Origin: an uncultured Planctomycetota bacterium
GTDB taxonomy: Bacteria > Planctomycetota > Planctomycetia > Pirellulales > Thermoguttaceae
DNA: 38,146 nucleotides
NCBI GenBank assembly: GCA_900317365.1
Contig: ONGM01000263.1
Location: 1 to 38,146, forward strand
Reading direction: 5' to 3'
Positions 7,548 through 16,192 of the stretch are shown in pieces. Within the stretch, counting starts at the first letter, position 1. Each line of letters opens with the position of its first letter. Made by a program: the position numbers and the translations under genes. A model generated the notes under the pieces. It saw nothing but the letters and a program-made list of their open reading frames with translations. It did not search any database and had not been told where the DNA came from.

Positions 7548-8858
7548 ATGGGCAACGTGGGACGACGGGTTTTTTTGAATTCGAAGACGATCGCAGGCAC
7601 GGTTTTTACCGGATTGACGCTTCGCGTTCACGCCGGCGAGCGCAACGAGTTGAAGGTCGGTTTGATCGGATGCGGCGGACGCGGGAACGGCGCGGCGCGC
7701 AATACGCTTAACGCCGACTCGAACACGAAACTCTACGCGGTCGCGGACGCTTTCTTGCCGAAAGCGCAAGCGGCGGCGGAAGGTCTCAAAACGGCGTTTG
7801 AAGATCGAGTTGACGTCGGAGACCGCGTTTTCTCCGGACTCGACGCGTATAAGAACGTCGTTGACCTCTGCGACGTCGTTCTTCTCTGCGAAGCGCCGGG
7901 ATTCCGCTATCGTTCGCTCGCATACGCCGTCGAAAAAGGCAAGCATATCTTCTGCGAAAAGCCGGTCGCCGTCGACGCGCCTGCGATTCGCTCCGTTATG
8001 GAATCGTCCCGAATTGCGAAAGAGAAGGGGCTGACCCTCGTTTCCGGACTCTGCTGGCGCTACGATTACAACGTCCGCGATATCATGCAACGCGTTCTCG
8101 ACGGCGCGATCGGCGATATTACCTCCGCGCGTCTGACCTACTGCGGCGGTCGCGCATGGACGCGTCCGCGCGCGGAAGACGACACGGAACTCATGGCGCA
8201 AGTGCGAAACTGGTACAATTACACGTGGCTCTCCGGAGACTTTAACGTCGAACAGCACGTTCACACGCTCGATAAAGCCTTGTGGGCGATGGGGGACGTT
8301 CCGCCTGCGGTCTGCTACGCGCTCGGATCGCGTATGCAACGCACCGATCAGCCCGATTACGGCGATATCTACGACTCGATGGCATCCGTCTTTGAATATA
8401 CGAACGGCGTAACTTTCTATTCTTACTGCCGACAGCAAAACGGTTGCTGGGGCGAGAACAACGCGCGCTTCGCCGGTACGAAAGGATACGTTACTTCCAC
8501 GCTCGGCAAAGGGACGATTACCGATCTCGACGGAAAAGTCGTCTACGAACGCCAGAACGTTCCGTCCGATATGTATACGATCGAACATCAAGAGATGTAC
8601 AAATCGATTCGCGGCGAAGTCGACGTTATTAACAACGGCGACTATATGGCAAAAGCGACCATGATGGCGATCATATCGCGCGAAGCGTGCTATAGCGGCG
8701 CGCGGTTAAATTGGGACGACGCGATCAATTCCGACAAGTCCTACGCGCCTTCCTCCTACGACGAAAACGGTACGCCTTGGAACGTCCCGGACGAGAACGG
8801 ACGAATTAAGATTCAGGTTCCCGGTCTCGGCCTGGTCTACCATACCGTTACAAGATAA
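7548..8858 (+). CDS. Gfo/Idh/MocA family oxidoreductase, copy 1 of tandem pair
   Basis: The 436-residue product has a Rossmann site KVGLIGCGGRGNG (36-48), an intact EKP motif (137-139) and the EQHVHTLDK stretch (235-243) that supplies the second-domain histidine and aspartate. The N-terminus (GRRVFLNSKTIAG) resembles a Tat signal but is weaker than in copy 2: the residue before RR is Gly, the FLK is FLN, and the hydrophobic core contains several Thr. It aligns without gaps over almost the full length with the gene at 8939, and most residues are identical, so this is a tandem duplication. Likely an NAD(P)-dependent sugar or cyclitol oxidoreductase of unknown substrate. AGGAG lies about 12 bases upstream of the ATG. 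Confidence 0.85.
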   Translation: MGNVGRRVFLNSKTIAGTVFTGLTLRVHAGERNELKVGLIGCGGRGNGAARNTLNADSNTKLYAVADAFLPKAQAAAEGLKTAFEDRVDVGDRVFSGLDAYKNVVDLCDVVLLCEAPGFRYRSLAYAVEKGKHIFCEKPVAVDAPAIRSVMESSRIAKEKGLTLVSGLCWRYDYNVRDIMQRVLDGAIGDITSARLTYCGGRAWTRPRAEDDTELMAQVRNWYNYTWLSGDFNVEQHVHTLDKALWAMGDVPPAVCYALGSRMQRTDQPDYGDIYDSMASVFEYTNGVTFYSYCRQQNGCWGENNARFAGTKGYVTSTLGKGTITDLDGKVVYERQNVPSDMYTIEHQEMYKSIRGEVDVINNGDYMAKATMMAIISREACYSGARLNWDDAINSDKSYAPSSYDENGTPWNVPDENGRIKIQVPGLGLVYHTVTR

Positions 8859-8938
8859 CAAGATAAGTTTAGTTATTCGCGCGAGTTGTTGCGCGCAACT
8901 TTTAAAGATATTGCACCCCCGATTACGGAGAACACGTT

Positions 8939-10246
8939 ATGGCTAATTTCTCTCGACGCAATTTCCTTAAAGCGACGGCGCTTAGCGGCGCGGCGCTGGC
9001 GGTCGGAACTCCGCGCGTGCACGCTGCGGAAACCGGTCTGATCAAGGTCGGACTCATCGGTTGCGGCGGTCGCGGACGCGGCGCTGCGGCGAACACGCTC
9101 AACGCCGACGCGAATACGAAAATCTACGCGGTCGCGGACGCTTTCATGCCGAACGCTCAAGCGGCGGTCGAAGGCTTGAAGACCGCTTTTGAAGATCGAA
9201 TTGACGTCGAAGATCGCGTTTTCGCCGGTCTGGACGCTTATAAGAACGTCGTCGACGCGTGCGATCTCGTGCTTCTCTGCGAAGCGCCGGGGTTCCGTTA
9301 TCGTTCGCTCGCTTACGCCGTCGAACAAGGCAAGCACGTCTTCTGCGAAAAACCGGTCGCGACCGATATGCTCGGCATTCGCTCCGTTATGGAATCGGCG
9401 AAAATCGCGAAAGAAAAGGGACTGACCCTCGTCTCCGGACTCTGCTGGCGTTATGATCTTAACGTTAAAGACATTATGCAACGCGTTTGCGACGGCGCCA
9501 TCGGCGATATCACGTCCGCGCGACTCACTTACCTGACGAGCAAGCTCTGGACGCGTCCGCGCGCTCAAAACGACACCGAAATGATGGCGCAAGTTCGCAA
9601 CTGGTACAACTACTCCTGGTTGTCCGGCGACTTCAATATTGAGCAGCACGTCCATACTTTGGACAAAGGTCTCTGGGCGATGCACGACGTAGCGCCGGCG
9701 ACTTGCTACGGTCTCGGCGGGCGTATGCAACGCGTCGAACAGCCTGAATACGGCGATATCTACGACTCCATGGCGGCCGTCTTTGAATATCCGAACGGCA
9801 CGACGTTCTACTCCTACTGCCGTCAGCAAGACGGTTGCTGGAACGAGAACCAAGCGTACTTCGCCGGTACGAAAGGCTTCGCGTCGATTCTCGGACGCGG
9901 GCGCATTACCGATCTCGACGGCAAAGTGATTTACGAGCAAGAGCGCGTCGATTCCGATATGTACACGCTCGAACACGTCGAACTCTACAAGTCGATTCGC
10001 GGCAAGATCGACACGATCAACAACGGCGACTACATGGCGAAAGCGACCATGATGGGCGTTATGGCGCGCGAAGCGTGCTACTCCGGCGCGAAACTGAAGT
10101 GGGACGACATGCTGAAGTCCGAGAAATCCTATCGTCCGAGTTCCTACGATTGGGACGGCAAGCCGTGGAATCTTCCCGACGAAAACGGTCGTTTCAAGAT
10201 CCAGGTTCCCGGCCTTGGGCAGGTTTACCACTCCGTTACGCGTTAA
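8939..10246 (+). CDS. Tat-exported Gfo/Idh/MocA family oxidoreductase, copy 2 of tandem pair
   Basis: The 435-residue protein starts with a good Tat signal (FSRRNFLKATALSG, then an Ala-rich core ending near VHAAE, residue 31). It has the NAD site KVGLIGCGGRGRG (36-48), EKP at 137-139 and EQHVHTLDK as in copy 1. It lies 80 bases after copy 1 with a GGAGA 9 bases before the ATG, so both should be made from one mRNA. A strong terminator follows at 10309-10353. Export of both copies implies a substrate outside the cytoplasm, perhaps a glycan-derived sugar. The reaction is unknown. Confidence 0.87.
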   Translation: MANFSRRNFLKATALSGAALAVGTPRVHAAETGLIKVGLIGCGGRGRGAAANTLNADANTKIYAVADAFMPNAQAAVEGLKTAFEDRIDVEDRVFAGLDAYKNVVDACDLVLLCEAPGFRYRSLAYAVEQGKHVFCEKPVATDMLGIRSVMESAKIAKEKGLTLVSGLCWRYDLNVKDIMQRVCDGAIGDITSARLTYLTSKLWTRPRAQNDTEMMAQVRNWYNYSWLSGDFNIEQHVHTLDKGLWAMHDVAPATCYGLGGRMQRVEQPEYGDIYDSMAAVFEYPNGTTFYSYCRQQDGCWNENQAYFAGTKGFASILGRGRITDLDGKVIYEQERVDSDMYTLEHVELYKSIRGKIDTINNGDYMAKATMMGVMAREACYSGAKLKWDDMLKSEKSYRPSSYDWDGKPWNLPDENGRFKIQVPGLGQVYHSVTR

Positions 10247-10308
10247 TCGCCGCAACGTTCGAACTTTGCGCGCGTTTGACGATCTAACGTTTGCGCGCGT
10301 ATGACTTG

Positions 10309-10353
10309 CGCCGATCAAGCGTTGATTCGCGTCGCTTGATCGGCGTTTCATTT
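10309..10353 (+). terminator. Intrinsic terminator after the Gfo/Idh pair
   Basis: CGCCGATCAAGCG (10309-10321) pairs perfectly with 10333-10345 (13 bp), followed by TTTCATTT. Just before it, the 11-mer TTTGCGCGCGT occurs twice (10265-10275 and 10290-10300). Confidence 0.88.
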
Positions 10354-10407
10354 CCATGACGTCGCGCAATTACGCGTGCGCGCGGCGTCGATACAAAGAA
10401 GACTCCT

Positions 10408-11598
10408 TTGAAGAACGAAGAAACGCAGGCTTGTCGCGACGCGTCCGAATTTCGCTTCGATCCATTAACGGAGCGATGGGCGCTCGTCGCGGAAGGTAGA
10501 GGAAAAAGACCGTCGAATATCGCGCGAAAGCGCGACGACGATATTGGGGACCGCACGAAAGACGAGGCCTCATGGCGCTGTCCGTTCTGTCCCGGCAATG
10601 AGAACGAAACGACGCCCGCCGTCGCGACGATCGTTTTAAAGCGCGTCGTCGACGATTCGCAAGACGTCGACCGATTAACTCCGGACGATTTTGAAATTTT
10701 GGACGGCGGCCGCGTCAACCCGGCGCGACGCTGGTTTGCGCGCGTTGTGGAGAACAAGTATCCCGCGTTTCGGGTAACGGATTTAGTCGGTAGTCCGACG
10801 TCCTTTGCTAAAGTGGAGCGGGACGCGTCGGGGTTCCATCGCAGCTTGCGCGCGTTCGGTCGGCACGAGGTTTTGATCGACACGAATCGGCATATTCGCG
10901 GATGGGGCGAAGCGTCTCGGCTCGAAGTTCAGTTGGTGTTTCGCGCGTTTCGTAGCCGACTTCAGGCGTTTCGCGACGCCGGGATTTTCGGGTACGCGTT
11001 TGCGTTCAAGAACGTCGGAGAAAACGCCGGCGCTTCTCAACCGCACGCGCATTGCCAACTTACGGCGACGGAAGCCGTTCCGCGCGATATTGTCCGCGAA
11101 TTTGACAATCTCGCGCGACTCGACTCCGCTTACGGATCCTATTGGGACGCCTTATTCGACGTCGAACGGCGCGCGGGCGTCAGAATCGTTTGGGAAACGG
11201 AGCGCTACGTCGTCTATTGTCCGTACGCGAGTCGATTCCCAGGCGAGACGGAAATTTGCCCGAAATTCGACCGTCGTTTTGAAGATTATGACAACGAGGA
11301 GCTTGACGAGCTGGCGACGTTGGCGCAAGAGGTCGCGCGCGCGTTGGAGCGTTGCGCGCATTCAAGCGCCGTCGAGCGCTCGGCGCCGCGCCGCGAGCCG
11401 TTCGACTACAACGCGTTGTTGAGAAATATTCCCTACGTCTTTTCCAACGACGAACTTGCGCCAAAGTCGTTGCGTCCTCGTTGGGCCTTTTTGCCGAGTC
11501 TTGTTAAAAAAGCCGGGTTTGAACTTGGCTCCGGTATTGATATTAACCCGGTCGCGCCGGAGACGATCGCCGCTAAGTTGCGCTCGTACTTCGCGTAA
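10408..11598 (+). CDS. galT: GalT-family nucleotidyltransferase (galactose-1-phosphate uridylyltransferase-like)
   Basis: The 396-residue protein opens with FRFDPLTERWALVAEGRGKRP, the usual GalT start, then CPFCPGNE (58-65), where C58 and C61 are expected zinc ligands. The active-site HxHxQ motif is H213-A-H215-C-Q217, where one histidine should form the nucleotidyl intermediate. GalT exchanges UDP between glucose and galactose 1-phosphate in the Leloir pathway. Related enzymes use ADP-sugars, and the motif here (SQPHAHCQ rather than HPHGQ) leaves that open. The only start I find is TTG at 10408, with AAGAAG just upstream. No ATG in frame precedes it within the gap. No galK or galE is nearby. 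An MFS transporter follows 54 bases later and may share the transcript. Confidence 0.8.
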   Translation: MKNEETQACRDASEFRFDPLTERWALVAEGRGKRPSNIARKRDDDIGDRTKDEASWRCPFCPGNENETTPAVATIVLKRVVDDSQDVDRLTPDDFEILDGGRVNPARRWFARVVENKYPAFRVTDLVGSPTSFAKVERDASGFHRSLRAFGRHEVLIDTNRHIRGWGEASRLEVQLVFRAFRSRLQAFRDAGIFGYAFAFKNVGENAGASQPHAHCQLTATEAVPRDIVREFDNLARLDSAYGSYWDALFDVERRAGVRIVWETERYVVYCPYASRFPGETEICPKFDRRFEDYDNEELDELATLAQEVARALERCAHSSAVERSAPRREPFDYNALLRNIPYVFSNDELAPKSLRPRWAFLPSLVKKAGFELGSGIDINPVAPETIAAKLRSYFA

Positions 11599-11652
11599 CG
11601 TCGATTCTATTCCTTAGTTGACGAACCGTCAACGCATTTGAAAGCAACAATT

Positions 11653-12981
11653 ATGACGTCGCCATCGTCTCCGCAGACTCGAAAGGTCTTGCCGTCGGCT
11701 TATCGCTGGGAGCTTTTGGTCATTCTTTTTCTCGCCTATTTTTTCCATCAGTCAGATCGCGCAATTTACGGCGTCGTCGCGAAATCGATCCAGGACGAGT
11801 TCAATATTAGCACGGAACTCCTTCTTCGCACGCGCACATACATGTTCACGATTATGGCGCTCATCGTTCCGCTCGCCGGATTTGTCGGCGACAAGTTCAA
11901 TAAGCGCAAACTGTTAATTTCGTGTCTCTTCTGTTGGAGCGTCGCGACGATTTGCACCGGTTGCGTTTCTGGCGTCTGGGGAATGATTATTTTTAATAGC
12001 GTCGGCGTATCCGTCGCCGAGGCTTTTTACGGACCGGCGGCGACGAGTTTGATCGCGTCGTACCATAAGGAGACGCGATCGATCGCGCTTTCGGTGCATC
12101 AGACGGCGGTCTATTTGAGCGTTATCTTTATCGGCGCCGTCGGCGGATGGATTAGCGAACGATTAGATTGGCGGCACGCCTTTTGGATTCTCGGCGGCGT
12201 AAGCATAGCCGTTGGCGTCCTTTTGATCTTTAGACTTAAAGACCCGGCAAAGTATCAAATCGAAGGCGATTCCGAAACGGAGACGACGTCGAAGACGAGC
12301 GAAAAGGTCAACGTCGTTGATTTCTTAAAGATGATCTTTGCGAATCCGTCGGCGCTCCTTCTGACCGTTGGGTTTACGGCGATCGTCTTCGTGAACAACG
12401 CGTTTCTAAATATTGTGTCCCTCTTTTTGCAAGGGAAATTCGACCTTAAACCGACAGCCGCCGGTTGGAACGGAATGTTCTGGCATCATATTGCGGCGTT
12501 TGCGTTTATCTATGTCGGCGGTTTCCTTTCGGACAAGGCGTCGAAACGCTATCCGTCCTTCCGTCCGAAACAACAGTTCATCGCCATGGCGCTCGGCGTC
12601 CCGATCGTCTTTATGATCGGTCGCGCGAGTTCCTTAGCGGCGGTGTACGCCCTCTTTTTCGCAATGGGCGTGTGCCGCGGGTTTTACGAATGCAATACGC
12701 ACGCGTCGGTCTTTGAAACGATTCCGACAAAATATCGATCGACGACCGTTGGCTTTATGATCATGTTCGCCTTTATAATTGGCGCGTGGTCGGCGCAAAT
12801 TGTCGGCGCGTTGGTCGATAAATACGGCGTTGATCGCGGTTACGAACTCGGTTTTGCCATGCTTTCCGGCGCCTGGGTCGTCGGCGCGATTTGCGTTGGC
12901 GTCGCCGCATTCTTTACCTTCGACAAAGACCGCGCCAAACGAATCGCGGCGGAAGAAGAACCCCCGCGCCTGAGCGTTTAG
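11653..12981 (+). CDS. Major facilitator superfamily transporter
   Basis: The 442-residue protein shows about 12 hydrophobic helices in two halves, separated by a charged loop near the segment EGDSETETTSKTSEK. Loop 2-3 has the MFS motif A (GFVGDKFNKRK) and the first helix ends with HQSDRAIYG, as in sugar-acid or organic-anion carriers and spinster-like proteins. It should move a small solute across the inner membrane by proton coupling. The substrate cannot be named. I prefer the ATG at 11653 over an in-frame TTG at 11638. The gene follows the GalT-like gene and ends at a strong terminator, so both may take up and convert the same sugar (inference). Confidence 0.85.
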   Translation: MTSPSSPQTRKVLPSAYRWELLVILFLAYFFHQSDRAIYGVVAKSIQDEFNISTELLLRTRTYMFTIMALIVPLAGFVGDKFNKRKLLISCLFCWSVATICTGCVSGVWGMIIFNSVGVSVAEAFYGPAATSLIASYHKETRSIALSVHQTAVYLSVIFIGAVGGWISERLDWRHAFWILGGVSIAVGVLLIFRLKDPAKYQIEGDSETETTSKTSEKVNVVDFLKMIFANPSALLLTVGFTAIVFVNNAFLNIVSLFLQGKFDLKPTAAGWNGMFWHHIAAFAFIYVGGFLSDKASKRYPSFRPKQQFIAMALGVPIVFMIGRASSLAAVYALFFAMGVCRGFYECNTHASVFETIPTKYRSTTVGFMIMFAFIIGAWSAQIVGALVDKYGVDRGYELGFAMLSGAWVVGAICVGVAAFFTFDKDRAKRIAAEEEPPRLSV

Positions 12982-13002
12982 CCTCGCTCCTCCCGACAGA
13001 CC

Positions 13003-13046
13003 AAAACGACCGCCTCGCGCCTCGGCGCCGCCTGGGCGGTCGTTTT
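13003..13046 (+). terminator. Intrinsic terminator after the MFS gene
   Basis: AAAACGACCGCC (13003-13014) pairs perfectly with 13035-13046 (12 bp), and the T run is part of the stem. The A-run on the other arm would let it act on both strands. Confidence 0.88.
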
Positions 13047-13228
13047 ATTGTTGGAGGTCTGTTGGGAGTCGACGTCTTTTCTCGTATAAGCTCCTCTTTT
13101 CTCCTTTACGACGCCGACTTTCTGTTCGAGGCGCTCGGATAGGGAAGGGCGAGGGCTTGCCTTTTCATTTCAACGCATGGAACGAACGCTTTTTCTTTAC
13201 GATTTTTTTCAAAAATTCCCTTTCAATA

Positions 13229-13257
13229 TTGTCGTCAAGGGAAGAAACCTATAGAAT
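13229..13257 (+). promoter_or_regulatory. Candidate promoter of the HINT-domain gene
   Basis: TTGTCG (13229-13234), 17-base spacer, TAGAAT (13252-13257). It lies 80 bases before the ATG at 13337. Confidence 0.45.
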
Positions 13258-13336
13258 CGGTTCCACTAGTGGACGTAGGCGCCGACGAGCGCCGCGACAA
13301 TTGACCCGCATAGGCTCATGTAGACGAGAATCGCCC

Positions 13337-14224
13337 ATGACTTCCCGCCATGACAAACCGCGCGCGCGACGAGGCGCGTTTGAGACCCTCGAGGAGCGTC
13401 GACTCCTCGCCGTCTCGGCGCCGTCGGAACTCGCGGATTCTCAGGCTGGGGGGCGGACTGTGGAAGTTGCGCAATGCGCGTCCGAGGCTTCGTTCGAGTT
13501 GCGACGTATTAACATTAACGAGATTCGCATAGGCGACCGCGTTCCCGGCGTCAACCCGGAAGGGCGCGACGGAAGCGACGAAGCGCTTTTCGCGAGCGAA
13601 GACCTCTATATTTTCACCTTCCGAGTTCCGAAAGAGGACGAAACTTTTTGCAAAGCCAAACTCCTGCGCTCGGAGAATTGGTTGAATGATCAGCAAGCGC
13701 GGTTCGCAAGCGTTGTTGACGGTCATGAGTTTAATGAAATCGACGCTTTGCTTTCTGAACGGTCGCCCGACTATTTCGACCTGAATTTCCAGTTGGAAGT
13801 CTGGCTCGAAATGTCGGAACTCGGTTGCTTCGGCTGGTCGCAAGTTGTCGACGTCGACAGTACGTTCAAGTACGTTTCCGGCGAAGGTAATCTCGTAACC
13901 GGCACGTTTGAGCATATAGCGCAAGAGACGATCAATCTTCAGATTGAAGGTCAAGAGAAGCCCATCGGTTGCACGCCCACTCATTTGATCTGGTCTGAAG
14001 ATCGCGAAGAGTTCGTGCCTGCAGGCGAACTTTTCGAAGACGAACGAGTGCGCGTCTTGAACGGCGATACGAAGCGCGTCGTTCAAAAACTTCCGCGACC
14101 CGGTCCCGTGCCCGTCTACAACGTCGAGGTCTTTGGTGAACACGTATATCTCGTTACGCCAGACGGGGTATTGGTTCATAACCATTGCGATGAAATAGGT
14201 AGTGAAAATACTCATGATGAGTGA
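13337..14224 (+). CDS. LEPR-XLL-tagged protein with a HINT (pretoxin-type) domain and a stub C-terminus
   Basis: The 295-residue product begins with a basic stretch and the tag ETLEERRLLAV (16-26), as on planctomycete secreted and surface proteins. Residues about 57-284 form a HINT (hedgehog/intein) autoprocessing domain of the kind found ahead of polymorphic toxins: INEIRIGDRV, a long insert, the block B motif TPTH (213-216), FVPAGEL, and the final VYNVEV-x-GEHVYLV and GVLVHNHC (277-284). The N-terminal CF-AGT block with the first-splice cysteine is not seen. After the cleavage motif only 11 residues remain, where a toxin domain would normally be. I chose the ATG at 13337 because the tag follows it directly and upstream residues in frame look non-coding. 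The next gene encodes an ankyrin protein, which suits a toxin-immunity locus that has lost its toxin (inference). Confidence 0.8.
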   Translation: MTSRHDKPRARRGAFETLEERRLLAVSAPSELADSQAGGRTVEVAQCASEASFELRRININEIRIGDRVPGVNPEGRDGSDEALFASEDLYIFTFRVPKEDETFCKAKLLRSENWLNDQQARFASVVDGHEFNEIDALLSERSPDYFDLNFQLEVWLEMSELGCFGWSQVVDVDSTFKYVSGEGNLVTGTFEHIAQETINLQIEGQEKPIGCTPTHLIWSEDREEFVPAGELFEDERVRVLNGDTKRVVQKLPRPGPVPVYNVEVFGEHVYLVTPDGVLVHNHCDEIGSENTHDE

Positions 14225-14301
14225 AGCTAGTCGATAAACTGTCAGACGTTTTTCTCACTATTAATCACTTTGTTGGTATGATATAACATAATGGAGATAC
14301 A

Positions 14302-15033
14302 ATGGCAAAAGCGAAGTATATGAATAAAGCTAAGGTTAAAGATTTTCAAATCTGTGTGGATCAAATCCGACCTTTCGTGTACAGAGGAGATTTTGATAGC
14401 TCGTTTGAACTCTTAGACGAGTTTCGTATTGGTCCGAACACCCTCAACCCGCGAGGGCGTAATTTTGCATTTTGGCTAATCGAAGAACAGAGTCCTGAGG
14501 AAGAGGATTTAACGACCCAAGAAGAAAGGCGTCTGTTCTTTGAATTTACAAAATTGTTCATTGACAAAGGCGTTGAAATTGATCATCAAGATAAATATGG
14601 CGTTACATTACTGAATTGGGCGACGTATACGTATTGTAGTGAACTTTGCTTATTTCTTTTGACGCGTGGAGCCTCGCCTAACATCGTTGATTGTAATAGA
14701 TTGACGCCATTGGACTACGCAACATATGAAAGATATGAGTGGGGCGACGCCTCGCTTGCCGTAGCAATGGGGCAAGTTCTTATCCCGGCTCTATTGAGAG
14801 CCGGCGCCGATCCATATCTGCCGTATCCTTCCTTAAAAGAATGTAAGAAGAACGTCAATTTATCTTGGAATTTAAATGAGGAGGAGAATGGAATTGAATA
14901 TAACAATCTCATGGAACGTGTAGTCGATTATTCCCATTGTCAGGAAATGGATGAGGATTTTAGGACTAATATGAAGCTTTTTCTTGACGTCTATCGGGAA
15001 ATTAATGGACAAAATGGCGTCGTTTCACAATAA
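14302..15033 (+). CDS. Ankyrin-repeat protein, possible orphan immunity protein
   Basis: The 243-residue protein has two to three ankyrin-like repeats around residues 95-180 (DKYGVTLLNWAT, LFLLTRGASPNIVD, RLTPLDYATYE, LIPALLRAGADPYLP). It has no signal peptide and ends with a Glu-rich helical region. GGAG lies 6 bases before the ATG. Codons are markedly AT-rich (many TTA, ATA, AGA and AAT) compared with neighbours, a sign of recent transfer. Ankyrin proteins are among the known immunity families of polymorphic toxin loci. Its place 77 bases after a HINT gene fits that role, but no toxin is left beside it, so immunity is inference. Confidence 0.75.
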   Translation: MAKAKYMNKAKVKDFQICVDQIRPFVYRGDFDSSFELLDEFRIGPNTLNPRGRNFAFWLIEEQSPEEEDLTTQEERRLFFEFTKLFIDKGVEIDHQDKYGVTLLNWATYTYCSELCLFLLTRGASPNIVDCNRLTPLDYATYERYEWGDASLAVAMGQVLIPALLRAGADPYLPYPSLKECKKNVNLSWNLNEEENGIEYNNLMERVVDYSHCQEMDEDFRTNMKLFLDVYREINGQNGVVSQ

Positions 15034-15270
15034 TGAAATCTTCTGAGACATGATGGCTAGATCGTTTTTGCTTGCTCTTTGCGCGACGCCGCCATAGCGC
15101 CGGCTTTGGGGCCGCCGCGTAAATCGCCTGATAAACGACTGACGGAACGTAGCGTTTCGTTGAGCTCCCAGCCAATCCAAACGGATAATGTGGTTTCAGT
15201 CGAGGAAACCGATGGGGTTGTCGGCTTTTGAGTTCTTACGTTCTTGCCAACCGACTCCCGATACAAGCAG

Positions 15271-15414
15271 GAAACGATCAATCTTCAGATTGAAGGTCAA
15301 GAGAGCTTATCGGTTGCACGCCTACCTTGCCTCAATGAACCCCTCGACGAATACGACGAACTCATTGACCGGTTCGAAGAGACGGTAAAGAACGCCGCGT
15401 GCGCGTTCGCTTAG
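15271..15414 (+). pseudogene. Frameshifted fragment duplicated from a HINT-domain gene
   Basis: About 56 bases from 15271 match 13925-13980 inside the HINT gene. A run of 31 bases starting at 15274 is identical to the run at 13928. Then one A is missing and a further 14 bases match again. The lost base shifts the frame exactly where the TPTH block of the HINT domain should follow. The fragment then reads LNEPLDEYDELIDRFEETV and ends at TAG 15412-15414. The sequence before 15271 does not match the HINT gene, so this is a chimeric scar of recombination between related cassettes. Confidence 0.75.
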
Positions 15415-15470
15415 CGCTGTTTCATGGGAACCGTCGTTGTCGCGCTTGATTTGAGGGCGTCGGCGGTCTC

Positions 15471-15680
15471 ATGCTAACGTCTGTCGTCGGCTCTTTCATC
15501 GTGGACGTCGTCGGCGTCGGTTCGTCGTCGAACGCGTTTGACGGGCGCGATTTCGTCGACAATCGCGAACTCAGTATGGGCGAGCGGGTCTTTAAGAACG
15601 TCGGGCGCTTTTGATCTCGCGTCGACGGCGTTTGGCGGACTCAACGTTATTAAAGGGCGGTATCCGCACGAGGGGACGGC
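15471..15680 (+). pseudogene. Possible decayed pre-toxin segment
   Basis: From ATG 15471 a 47-codon frame reads IVDVVGVGSSSNAFDGRDF and LSMGERVFKNVG, then stops at 15612. Shifted by one base it continues AFDLASTAFGGLNVIKG (from 15607). The layout (small hydrophobic Gly-rich segment, then D-G-x-D-F, then L-S-x-G-E-R) resembles pre-toxin linker domains that stand before or after HINT domains. This is recognition by eye only, and the downstream frames are scrambled. Confidence 0.3.
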
Positions 15681-16192
15681 GCGACAAACTCGGCAAATAT
15701 TTCGCCGGGCGGCGCTTTACCGGGGCGGCTCTTTACCGCCGACGTTCCGTCGATTTATTCCTCGCCGATCGCCGTCGTCGGGAGGAGAACGTGCAAGACA
15801 ATCCGACAGTTGCCTATTGAAGCGGAATGTCTTTTCGAAGAAATCGTCGTCGCCGCCGATAAGGAGGCAGGGAGACGAGCGCCGTCGACGAGACGTCGCC
15901 CTTTGCCTTGGTAGAGGACGAAGTCGTGTTCGACGAATCGTAGACTTCGGCTTCTGAATCGTCGTCGCCCACATTGTTTGGTTCGATCTTGAGGCAACGA
16001 CAAACGAAGGCGTTCCTCGGACGCGTATTCGCTCCAACGATTCGTTCACTTTCTGACGTTTGTCGTTTCATATAGTCTTTGAAAAAAACTCTTCTTTTCC
16101 CTTATGCAAGTTTCACCGGGTTATAATAAGGTCGTCGGCGCTATTGACGCGGCGTCGAGATTTTATGACAAGCGTTTAAAAAGGAAACGGCA

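Larger units (their letters stand above)
15034..16192. other. Region of about 1.16 kb without an intact gene; broken toxin-locus remnants
   Basis: No open frame here has a start, a usual length and a recognisable product. It holds a partial copy of the HINT gene (15271-15414) and a short frame that reads like a pre-toxin segment (15471-15614) with an apparent frameshift beyond it. Minus-strand frames such as 15057-15281 match nothing I know. A TATAAT at 16122-16127 without a good -35 box may serve the gene at 16193. Confidence 0.6.

Noticed and set aside
8888..8899. 12-bp palindrome GTTGCGCGCAAC between the Gfo/Idh copies
   Set aside because: Short GC-rich palindromes are common in this genome, and there is no promoter or T run beside it.
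8873..10369. Long minus-strand open frame of about 500 codons
   Set aside because: It is antisense to the Gfo/Idh gene. The codon bias of this genome leaves the opposite frame open, and the translation has no recognisable domain.
13157..13336. N-terminal extension of the HINT protein
   Set aside because: The upstream in-frame codons overlap the promoter candidate and encode an Arg/Ser-rich stretch, while the surface tag follows the ATG at 13337 directly.
15057..15281. Minus-strand open frame of 74 codons ending SRKEQAKTI
   Set aside because: No recognisable motif, no Shine-Dalgarno sequence, and it overlaps the frameshifted HINT copy, so it is more likely noise in decayed DNA.
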